Assembly: GCA_036375875.1 (NCBI GenBank)
Contig: DASVBK010000055.1
Span: 1-14,883, forward strand
Reading direction: 5' to 3'
Source: Prado023 sp036375875
GTDB lineage: Bacteria; Actinomycetota; Actinomycetes; S36-B12; CAIYMF01
Length of the DNA: 14,883 bases
In this document: positions 1-7,128 of the stretch, piece by piece
Position numbering within the stretch: the stretch's first letter is position 1
How the letters are laid out: the number at the start of each line of letters is the position of its first letter
Notes under the pieces: generated by a model
Seen by the model: the letters and a program-made list of their open reading frames with translations, nothing else
Database searches by the model: none
Told to the model about the DNA's origin: nothing
Made by a program: the position numbers and the translations under genes

Positions 1-479
1 GTCATGCCGCAGCCACGGGCCACGTCGACGGCCAGCGAGGTCGGGGCCGAGACGGCCGCGACCACCGGGATGCCGGCCATCGCCGCCTTCTGCACGATCT
101 CGAAGCCCGCGCGGCCGCTCACGACGAGCACCTCGGCACCACCTTTCGGGCAGAGCCGGCCACGGGAGACGGGGGAGTCCCCGTCGCCCTCGATGGAGGC
201 GATCCGCCCATCGCGCACGGAGATGGTCTGGGCGCAGCCGGTGGCGCAGTCCGGGCAGATGGAGGGCACCGCGGTGGCGTCGGTGATACGGGCATGCTCC
301 GCGGACGTGCGAGGTGAGTAGGCCGTGCGACCCAGTCCGGTGAGGTCGCCGGCCAGCACCTGGCGGGCCAGCGGCCACCGCTCCAGCAGGGCTCGGGCGC
401 CAGATCGGCGCTCGCGGCGCTGCTCCCCGGCGCCCCGGTCCGGGGGCAGCTGGCCGTGGGCGGGCGGGCTGGGTGCCAC
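1..479 (-). pseudogene. Formate dehydrogenase alpha N-terminus fused in frame to FdhD C-terminus (3' end outside window)
   Basis: Read on the minus strand from a GTG at 479-477, with AGGAGG a few bases upstream, this frame stays open to the window edge (159 codons). Residues about 30-113 look like the start of a formate dehydrogenase alpha subunit: four cysteine ligands for a [4Fe-4S] cluster at C75, C78, C82 and C110 (CPDCATGC, then SRGRLCPKG), the entry domain of molybdopterin oxidoreductases. From about residue 116 the protein instead matches the last part of FdhD, the sulfurtransferase that activates formate dehydrogenase (VSGRAGFEIVQKAAMAG, then AAVSAPTSLAVDVA). The molybdopterin domains of the dehydrogenase and the FdhD segment carrying its catalytic CxxC loop are missing. 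The simplest explanation is a deletion joining an upstream fdhA-like gene to a downstream fdhD. An assembly misjoin or a real small fusion protein cannot be excluded. The reading frame, start and ribosome site are intact, so it may still be translated. Confidence 0.75.
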
Positions 480-676
480 GGATCCTCCTCGGCGGGGCCA
501 GGCTGGTGCGGCCAGTGTGGGCCGACGACCGAGGCGATGATCGGGTGTCACCCCTGCCTGAGTCACCCCGTACGGGGCTGCAGGGGCCGGTGCCGACGGC
601 GTCGGCGCCTGCCCGGGTGACCCACTCCCTGTCACCCGGTTGGGCGTCGGGCGGGGATGCCGCGAGGCTGCGCGGC
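480..676. promoter_or_regulatory. Divergent control region between the fdh fusion gene and the DUF1254 gene
   Basis: About 200 bases separate the two divergent starts and carry several symmetric elements. GGGTGTCACCC at 543-553 is an odd-length palindrome, GTCACCC recurs at 562-568, CCCCGTACGGGG at 566-577 is a perfect 12-bp palindrome, and CCGGGTGAC/GTCACCCGG at 613-621 and 631-639 is a perfect inverted repeat. A possible minus-strand -10 box (CACACT, 519-514) would serve the fdh fusion gene. The same GTCACCC word occurs upstream of three other genes in the window. Binding protein unknown. Confidence 0.5.
613..639. repeat. Perfect 9-bp inverted repeat with 9-nt spacer
   Basis: CCGGGTGAC at 613-621 and GTCACCCGG at 631-639 are exact reverse complements separated by nine bases. 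It could be an operator or an mRNA hairpin in the leader of the DUF1254 gene. Its core is the GTCACCC word found in other intergenic regions here, which favours a protein-binding site. Confidence 0.6.
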
Positions 677-1642
677 GTGGAGCGAGACCTGCGAGCGATC
701 GGCTGGTCCGCCGTGGTCTATGGGCTGCCGACGGTGCGCCTGCACCGGATCCTCGTGAACCTCGCGCTGGACCGGCTCTCCCCTGAGTTCAACGCCCCGC
801 TCAACGCGTTCGCGCACGCCCGGGCCCCGGCCGATCCCAACGACCCGTCGATCGCGGCCATGAACGTGGACACGCCGTACTCCTACGCGTGGCTGGACCT
901 GCGTACCGAGCCGATCGTCCTGACGGTGCCGCCGCACGAGCCAGAGCGCGACGTGTCGATCGAGCTGGTCGACCTGTACACGTACGTCGTCGGCGACGTC
1001 TCGCTGCGCACGAACGGGTCAGCGGGCGGGCAGTTCCTCGTCACGGGACCGGGATGGTCCGGGGATGCCGCCGTCGGCGTGGGGGTGTTCGCCTGCCCGA
1101 CCGAGCTGGCGCTGGTGCTCGTGCGCACGCACGTGCTCGACGACGCGGACCTCGCCAACGTCATCGCCCTGCAGGACCAGATGGGGGTGCAGGCGCTCTC
1201 GGCCTGGTCGGGGCGCCCCGGCCCGCGGGAGGTCACCACGCCCCCGGTGCCGGACCTCGCCACCGTCGACGTCCGCGCCCCCCTGGACGGGCACTTCCTG
1301 CACGTCCTGGACGTGATGCTCGCCCTCATGCCACTGCTGCCGGGCGACGAGCACGTGCGCGAGGAGCTGGCGGGCATCGGCGTGGGCGGCCCCGGGCTCG
1401 CGGAGCTGCTCGACGATCCGCAGGCCCACGCCGAGCTCGTCTCGGGGCTCGCCGAAGGGCTCGCCGACGTGCGGGCCCGCTGTGCCTCGGTGCGGTCCGC
1501 CGCGGAGCTCGTCGGCAGCCGGGAGCACTTCGCGGGCGACCACCTGGCCAGGGCCGCCGGCGCCTACCTGGGGATCCTTGGTGGCTCCGCCATGCGCGAC
1601 TGCTCGTCGAGCGTGCAGCTGGGCGACGCAGGACCGACGTGA
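677..1642 (+). CDS. DUF1254 domain-containing protein
   Basis: The protein (321 aa from this start) has the DUF1254 pattern: an opening helix with VYGLPTV, then NVDTPYSY at residues 63-70, where family members carry an N-N-D-T-x-Y-S-type motif, followed by a beta-rich segment ending in a conserved W-D/G turn and a helical segment that includes VIALQDQMGV. The biochemical role of DUF1254 is unknown. In many relatives DUF1254 is followed by a DUF1214 domain in the same chain; here the chain stops before one. The frame is open back to 473, but that would overlap the divergent gene and the operator-like repeats. GTG 677 with GAGG at 664-667 is chosen; GTG 617 (341 aa) is the main alternative, and third-position base composition does not decide between them. 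No signal peptide is evident. It converges on the LuxR gene. Confidence 0.75.
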   Translation: MERDLRAIGWSAVVYGLPTVRLHRILVNLALDRLSPEFNAPLNAFAHARAPADPNDPSIAAMNVDTPYSYAWLDLRTEPIVLTVPPHEPERDVSIELVDLYTYVVGDVSLRTNGSAGGQFLVTGPGWSGDAAVGVGVFACPTELALVLVRTHVLDDADLANVIALQDQMGVQALSAWSGRPGPREVTTPPVPDLATVDVRAPLDGHFLHVLDVMLALMPLLPGDEHVREELAGIGVGGPGLAELLDDPQAHAELVSGLAEGLADVRARCASVRSAAELVGSREHFAGDHLARAAGAYLGILGGSAMRDCSSSVQLGDAGPT

Positions 1643-1664
1643 CGCGCAGACCCACGCGCCGGCC

Positions 1665-1683
1665 GCCGCGCGGTGCGCGCGGC
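1665..1683. terminator. GC hairpin between convergent genes
   Basis: GCCGCGCG (1665-1672) and CGCGCGGC (1676-1683) form a perfect 8-bp stem with a 3-base loop between the DUF1254 stop (1642) and the LuxR-gene stop (1706). No T-tract follows on either strand, so this is a candidate bidirectional terminator of the U-less kind common in actinomycetes, judged by position and stem strength only. Confidence 0.45.
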
Positions 1684-1705
1684 TGGAGGCTCCGGGCTCG
1701 TTCGA

Positions 1706-4246
1706 TCAGCGCCCGATCCCGGCCGCGATCGCGCTGGCCCGGTCGTGCACCCCGAGCTTTGCGTAGAGCCGCCGCAGCCGGGTCTTCAGCGTGTTCACCG
1801 AGATGCCCAGCTCGTCTGCCAGCTCCCGGTTGCCCGAGGACTGCGCCAGCCGCCGCAGCAGGTCCTGTTCGCCGCCGCTGAGCTGCGGCCTGGTGGGCGG
1901 CGCCGTGACCGGCACCGGCTGCGTGGCGCGGTGGGCAAGGAGCACCTCGACGGTGGGCGAGGTGCCTTCGGCAGCCAGCTGCTCGGCGAGGGCCAGCACC
2001 TCCTCGCCGCGGCCGGCCAGGGCGCGCAGCATGCCGCACTCGACGGCGAGGTCCGCGGCGGTGCGCAGGTGCATCGCGGCCTCGGCCGGGCGTCCGGCGA
2101 GCGAAAGCGCCATCAGCAGGCGCACGTCGACGACCTGGCGCGGTGTGACCGGCCGGTCGGCCCGCACCATGCGGATCACCTCGGCCTCCGGCCGCATCGG
2201 GCCCATCCCGGCCACGCGGATGCCCAGGAACGGGTCCCGGTCGGCGGCGGGGATGCGCTCGAGGGCCAGCTGCGCGGCGCGTCTGTCTCCGGCCAGGACG
2301 GCCACCTCGACCGCCGCCGCCTCGACCCGCAGGGCCAGCTCGCGCCCGCACCCCGCCCCGCGGGCCCGTTCGGCGGCTCGCTGCAGCTGGTCGCCAGCCG
2401 CCTTCCCCTCCGCTGCCGCGGCGAGGGCCAGCGCCATCCGTACTCGGCCGAGCACCTCGTAGGTGACGTGCCCGACCGCCCCCGCCTGCTGGGCGACGTG
2501 CTCGGCCTGCACCACGGCGGCGGCGACATCGTCCAGGTCGCGCAGCGCGCCGGCCAGCGCCAGCCGGGCGTCGCAGTCATCGACCATCCCGATGGCGCCG
2601 ACCTGCTCGATGCCTTCGAGCGCCTGCTGCGCCAGGCTGCGCGCACGCAGCGCCCGGCCCTCCACGACCGCGACCTCGGCGGCCAGGCCCGGCAGCATCC
2701 CGCGCCGGTAGGGCAGCAGCGTCGAGGGTTGGCGCATGGCGGCACTCAGCGCATGCCCCACGCCGAGGTGGTCGCCGCTCCACAGCTGCGCCCTGATGCC
2801 CAGGACGGTGTGCAGCTGGTTGGACGTGCGCCTGGGATGGCGCGCCAGGTGCGGTCCGAGCGTGGTGCAGAGGCGCAACGCGTCGCGGGGGCGTCCCACC
2901 CAGAGGGCCAAGTAGGCATCGAGCAGGCTCGCCTCGCCACTGAGCCAGTCGACGGCGCCCTGGGCGGCCTCCCGCGCCAGCCCGTCGTCAGGCAGGGTCC
3001 TCGCCTCCCTGGCGCACTCGTCCCGCAGCTGCGCCAGGCGCTCGCCGGCGTGTGCCACGTCGCCGGTGAGCACGTCGGCCCAGGCCGCCGCGAGCAGGTG
3101 CAGCGCGTCAGGGGGCAGCGCCAGCTGGGGTGCGCTGCGGTACCAGGTGCGCAGCGTCTCGGCCGTGCCGGGACCGAACGGCTCCTCGAGTCGGCTGGCC
3201 AGCACCTCGCGGGCCCGGTCGACGGCGCCGGCTCCGAGCAGGCACGTGATCGCCAGGTCCGGGTCGCCGGCGGCCTCGTACCAGCCAGCCAGGGCCAGCA
3301 GGGCATCGCGTTCCGCGCTCGCCCCGCGGCGGCGCAGCCGCGTCCGGTAGAACTCGCGGAGCAGCCCGTGCATGCGGTAGCCGTCGATGCCCGAGACCGT
3401 CGGATGCACGATCTGCAGCTCGCTGAGGCGGGCCAGCCGCGCGGCGCTGTCGGTACGGCCGGTGAGGTGGTCGCAGGCCCCGGGGGTCAGCGTCTCCATG
3501 ACGCTGCCCAGCGTCAGCAGCGCGTCATCCTCGGGGGGCAGCCCACTGGCGGGGGCGTGGAAGAGCAGCTCGAGGCCCGGGCCCAGCAGCCAGCCGCCGG
3601 GATCCTCGCCGCCGCGCGACCCGGCCCCGGTGACCCCCGCGGTCAGGCCCCCGATCCAGCCTTCCGCGAGGTGCACCAGCTCGTCTCGGGCGTGCGGGTC
3701 GAGGCCGGGTGCCAGCTGCGCCAGGTGCTCCCTGGCCTCGTCCTCACTGAGGGTGAGGTCGCCGCGATCGAGCAGCACCAGGCGGCCTGCTGCCAGGAAC
3801 CGCGAGACGTCCAGCCGCGGCGCGGGCCGGGCGCGCACGATCACCCGCACGGTCGCGGGCAGGGCCTGCAGGAACGCGTCGAGCTCGGCCTGGATCCGGT
3901 CCTGGCCGGGCAGGCCGAGGTCGTCGACGAGGATGGCCAGGTCCGGCCCAGCGCCGAGCGCCGCCAGCACCGCCGCCGGCAGCCGTGGATCACCGTCCGC
4001 CACGGGCGGGGCCATCATGCCGACGCCGACCAGGGCCTCGGCCAGGACCTCGACGAAGCCGACCTCGGGGCGCAGCCCAGGGGTCAGCCGGATGCGCAGG
4101 CAGGGATGCGGGGAGGCGGCGGCCACCAGCTCGAGCAGGGCGCTGCCGCCGTACCCAGGCGGCGCCACGATGAGCCCGAGCCCGGCCGCGGGCACCCGCA
4201 GCAGGCGCTCCACGAGCGTGGTGCGCGGCAGCGGCGGGGTGGTCAC
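1706..4246 (-). CDS. LuxR-family (MalT-like) transcriptional regulator with degenerate P-loop
   Basis: This 846-aa protein has the layout of large MalT/LAL regulators: an N-terminal nucleotide-binding region, a long alpha-helical repeat middle (TPR-like, Ala/Leu/Arg rich), and a C-terminal LuxR helix-turn-helix over about the last 58 residues (NRELADELGISVNTLKTRL, then YAKLGVHDRA). The Walker A site reads APPGYGGSA at residues 28-36, with glycine (G34) where family members have the ATP-binding lysine (GYGKT). The Walker B segment LAILVDD at 103-109 is kept. Nucleotide binding is therefore doubtful. GTG 4246 is chosen because codons after it almost all end in G/C, while the in-frame extension to ATG 4339 has many A/T-ending codons. 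Against this, AGGAGG at 4357-4352 precedes ATG 4339, though 12 bases away. It lies 127 bp after the ATPase gene on the same strand and may be co-transcribed. The inducer is unknown. Confidence 0.85.
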   Translation of the reverse strand: MTTPPLPRTTLVERLLRVPAAGLGLIVAPPGYGGSALLELVAAASPHPCLRIRLTPGLRPEVGFVEVLAEALVGVGMMAPPVADGDPRLPAAVLAALGAGPDLAILVDDLGLPGQDRIQAELDAFLQALPATVRVIVRARPAPRLDVSRFLAAGRLVLLDRGDLTLSEDEAREHLAQLAPGLDPHARDELVHLAEGWIGGLTAGVTGAGSRGGEDPGGWLLGPGLELLFHAPASGLPPEDDALLTLGSVMETLTPGACDHLTGRTDSAARLARLSELQIVHPTVSGIDGYRMHGLLREFYRTRLRRRGASAERDALLALAGWYEAAGDPDLAITCLLGAGAVDRAREVLASRLEEPFGPGTAETLRTWYRSAPQLALPPDALHLLAAAWADVLTGDVAHAGERLAQLRDECAREARTLPDDGLAREAAQGAVDWLSGEASLLDAYLALWVGRPRDALRLCTTLGPHLARHPRRTSNQLHTVLGIRAQLWSGDHLGVGHALSAAMRQPSTLLPYRRGMLPGLAAEVAVVEGRALRARSLAQQALEGIEQVGAIGMVDDCDARLALAGALRDLDDVAAAVVQAEHVAQQAGAVGHVTYEVLGRVRMALALAAAAEGKAAGDQLQRAAERARGAGCGRELALRVEAAAVEVAVLAGDRRAAQLALERIPAADRDPFLGIRVAGMGPMRPEAEVIRMVRADRPVTPRQVVDVRLLMALSLAGRPAEAAMHLRTAADLAVECGMLRALAGRGEEVLALAEQLAAEGTSPTVEVLLAHRATQPVPVTAPPTRPQLSGGEQDLLRRLAQSSGNRELADELGISVNTLKTRLRRLYAKLGVHDRASAIAAGIGR

Positions 4247-4373
4247 GCGCGCCCCTGGGCGCTTGTCGCCCGGCCGGCTCGCTGCAGCACCCCGCGAGGG
4301 TGTCACGCTGGCCCGAGCCGAGCAAACGGGCCATGCCATGGGCGTCGATCGCCTCCTGGTCGTGCGCGCGTCG
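4247..4373 (-). other. Spacer between ATPase gene and LuxR gene
   Basis: This gap contains no gene that I can support. It holds GGGTGTCAC (4298-4306), identical to part of the palindrome at 543-553 and related to the GTCACCC word, so the regulator gene may have its own control site. An AGGAGG (minus strand 4357-4352) suits an upstream alternative start of the LuxR gene. No convincing terminator separates the two genes. Confidence 0.3.
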
Positions 4374-7097
4374 CTAGGCTGCCGCGCGCCGCCGGCGCAC
4401 CGACTTCTCCACCTCGACCACCACGGCGAAGACCAGCGCCAGGCCCAGGCACGCCGCCCACTGCTGGTTGGTGAGCTCCGTGGTCCGCAACCAGCTCTGC
4501 AGGAACCCGACCTCGGTGGAGGCGATCGTGATCGCCACCCCGGCCAGGGTGAGCAGCGCGGCGGGGACCATCGGTCTGCTGAAGGCGGAGGCCGTGGTCT
4601 TGCGCATCACGAAGCCGGCCGCCGCGGTGGACAGGGCCATCACCGCGTAGGCCATCGTCACCGAGACGGTGGCCACCTCGCTCGAGGGGGTGTCCGGACC
4701 GAGCACCAGCGGCAGCAGTGAGCACACCCCGAGCAGCACGCCGATGCCGATCCAGCGCACGGCGGTGGTGCGGTTGAAGATGCGCTCGCGCGGGTCGCGC
4801 GGCGGCAGGTCCATGAGGCCCGGCTCCGGCTCGTCGGTCGTGATGATGATCACCGGGATGACCGCGAGGGTGAAGTTCAGGAACAGCACCTGCAGCGGCA
4901 GCAGCGCCACGCCGTCGTTGATGTTGAACATGGTGGCCAGCAGGAACATGCTCACCAGGCCGAACAGCTGCGTGAGCTGGTAGCCGATGTAGGCGGTGAT
5001 CCGGGCGAAGATGCCCCGGCCGAGCTCCACGGCATGCACGAGGGTGGCGAAGTTGTCGTCGGTGAGGATCATCTTCGCGGCCTGCTTGGACACCTCCGAG
5101 CCGCTGCCCATGGCCACGCCGATGTCGGCCTGCTTGAGCGCGGCGGCGTCGTTCACCGCGTCGCCGGTCATCGCCACGACGTCGCCCTTGGCCTGCATGA
5201 GCTGCACGAGGCGCAGCTTGTCCTGCGGGGAGACCCGGCCGAAGACGTGCAGCTGCGGCAGCTGGGCGGTCAGCGCTGCGTCGGAGGTGGCCGCGAACTG
5301 CGTGCCCGACATGCCACCGGGGCCCAGGCCCAGCTCGGCGGCGATCGCCTGCGCGGTGACGAGGTGGTCGCCGGTGATCATCCGCACGTCGATGCCGGCG
5401 CGGGTGGCCACCCGCACCGCGTCGACGGCCTCGGGCCGCAGCGGGTCGATGATGCCGACCAGGCCGAGGAACACCAGGCTCTCCACCGCGCCCATGGGAT
5501 CGTCGATGACGGCCCGCTCGCGGTCGGCCGGCAGGGCGCGCACGGCCAGGGCCAGGACGCGCAGGCCCGCCTCGCCGAGCCGCGCGTTCGCCGCGTCGAC
5601 CTCGGCACGCACCTGCGCCAGTGGCACGGTCGAGCCGTCAGCGGCCAGGGCGCGGGTGCAGCGGGCCAGCACCACGTCCGGCCCGCCCTTCACCAGGCCG
5701 ACGAGGCGCTGCTCGCCCTGCAGCGGCAGGTGATGGAACGTGGCCATGAACTTGTACGTCGAGTCGAACGGCACCGTGGCCACCCGCGGGTAGGCCCGAC
5801 GGGTCTCGGCCACCGAGACGCCGATCTTCTCGGAGAGCACCACGACGGCGGCCTCGGTGGGATCGCCGACGACCTCGCCGCTGCGGCTCACCGTGGCGTC
5901 GCTGGCCAGGGCGCTGACATAGGCCAGCGCGGTGAGGTCGGCGTCCGGGGCGCCTGCGACGCCGCGGATCGCGCCGTTCCACGAGTAGCCCTCGCCGTCC
6001 ACCTCGTACCAGCTGCCCGCGTAGTGCACCGCGCGGGCGGTCATCTGGTTCAACGTCAGGGTGCCGGTCTTGTCGGTGTTGATCTGGCTGGTGGCCCCGA
6101 GGGTCTCGACGTCGTTGAGGTTGCGCACGATCGCCTTGGCCTTCGCCAGCTGTTGGGCGCCCATGGCCAGCATCGACTGCACGAACGTCGGCATGCCCGT
6201 GGGGATCGCCGAGACGGCCATCGAGATGCCCAGCAGCATGAGCGCCTCGAAGGTCAGCCCGCGCATCAGGCCAACGATCAGGATGAGGGCCAGCGTGGCC
6301 CACGCCACCCACGCGATCTTCTTCGTCAGGTCGTCGAGCTGCTGCTGCAGCGGTGAACGCGTCCGCGAGACGCCGCTGAGCATCGCGGCGATCCGGCCGA
6401 CCTCGGTCTGCATCCCGGTCGCGGTGACCACCATGGTGCCGGTTCCGCGGGTCACGGAGGTGTTCTGGAACAGCATGTCGCTGCGGTCACCCAGCGCGAT
6501 GTCCTCGCCGGTGAGCACCCCGGCGTCCTTGCCGACGGGGGCGCTCTCGCCGGTGAGCGCGGCCTCCTGGGCCTCGAGCGTGGCCGAGGCGAGGATCCGG
6601 CCGTCGGCGGGCACGATGTCGCCGGCCTCGACCGCGACGATGTCACCCGGCACCAGGTCTGCGGCGGGAACCATGGCGAGGGCGCCGTCGCGCAGGACCC
6701 GCGCCTGGGGCACCTGCAGGCTGGCCAACGCGTCCACGCTGGCCCGTGCCTTGAGCTCCTGGTTGGTGCCCATGAGCACGTTGAGCAGGATCAGGGCGAT
6801 CACCACGGCTGCCGTCGAGCCCTGGCCGATGACGATGCTCACCACGGCGACCGCGACGAGCATGAGCGTCATGGGCTCCATGAGCTGGCCCAGGGCGACC
6901 CGCCAGCGCGAGGGCGGGGCCTCCTGCTGCAGCGTGTTGGGCCCCACCGCCCGCAGCCGCTCGGCAGCCTCAGCCGCGGTGAGCCCGCCGGCCGCGTCGG
7001 TGCGCAGCGCCTCGAGGACCTCGCCGGGTTCCTCGAGGTGCCACGGCCGCTCGGCCGGGTCGCTGACGGGCGCGGTCGTGCTTGGTGCCTGGCTCAT
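4374..7097 (-). CDS. P-type cation-transporting ATPase (P2-like, HAD-IC)
   Basis: This 907-aa membrane pump has all cytoplasmic landmarks of a P-type ATPase: the actuator-domain TGES loop (182-185), the phosphorylation site DKTGT with aspartate D342, a KGG nucleotide-binding motif (470-472), TGD (575-577) and the hinge TGDAVNDAAAL (644-654). It has an N-terminal cation-ATPase domain, paired helices near residues 70-110 and 262-310, and a C-terminal helix bundle, the usual ten-helix plan. The membrane ion site departs from calcium pumps: M4 reads PTGMP (299-303) instead of PEGLP, M5 has glutamines at 707 and 710, and M6 has NFTLAVIP from N741. The hinge has alanines for the usual glycine and proline. 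The transported ion therefore cannot be assigned. ATG 7097 has AAGGAGA about 13 bases upstream, inside the end of the preceding DUF2252 spacer. The 31-bp gap to DUF2252 implies one transcript. Confidence 0.93.
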   Translation of the reverse strand: MSQAPSTTAPVSDPAERPWHLEEPGEVLEALRTDAAGGLTAAEAAERLRAVGPNTLQQEAPPSRWRVALGQLMEPMTLMLVAVAVVSIVIGQGSTAAVVIALILLNVLMGTNQELKARASVDALASLQVPQARVLRDGALAMVPAADLVPGDIVAVEAGDIVPADGRILASATLEAQEAALTGESAPVGKDAGVLTGEDIALGDRSDMLFQNTSVTRGTGTMVVTATGMQTEVGRIAAMLSGVSRTRSPLQQQLDDLTKKIAWVAWATLALILIVGLMRGLTFEALMLLGISMAVSAIPTGMPTFVQSMLAMGAQQLAKAKAIVRNLNDVETLGATSQINTDKTGTLTLNQMTARAVHYAGSWYEVDGEGYSWNGAIRGVAGAPDADLTALAYVSALASDATVSRSGEVVGDPTEAAVVVLSEKIGVSVAETRRAYPRVATVPFDSTYKFMATFHHLPLQGEQRLVGLVKGGPDVVLARCTRALAADGSTVPLAQVRAEVDAANARLGEAGLRVLALAVRALPADRERAVIDDPMGAVESLVFLGLVGIIDPLRPEAVDAVRVATRAGIDVRMITGDHLVTAQAIAAELGLGPGGMSGTQFAATSDAALTAQLPQLHVFGRVSPQDKLRLVQLMQAKGDVVAMTGDAVNDAAALKQADIGVAMGSGSEVSKQAAKMILTDDNFATLVHAVELGRGIFARITAYIGYQLTQLFGLVSMFLLATMFNINDGVALLPLQVLFLNFTLAVIPVIIITTDEPEPGLMDLPPRDPRERIFNRTTAVRWIGIGVLLGVCSLLPLVLGPDTPSSEVATVSVTMAYAVMALSTAAAGFVMRKTTASAFSRPMVPAALLTLAGVAITIASTEVGFLQSWLRTTELTNQQWAACLGLALVFAVVVEVEKSVRRRRAAA

Positions 7098-7128
7098 CGC
7101 AGGATCCGACTCTCCTTGGGGCAGTGCC

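Noticed and set aside
4247..4339. N-terminal extension of the LuxR regulator to ATG 4339
   Set aside because: Many codons there end in A or T, unlike the body of the gene. It is kept as an alternative because an AGGAGG lies upstream.
1673..4474. 933-codon open frame on the plus strand
   Set aside because: It lies opposite the LuxR gene and the tail of the ATPase, shows low-complexity Gln/Arg/His/Gly-rich sequence with no domain, and arises because very GC-rich antisense DNA has few stops.
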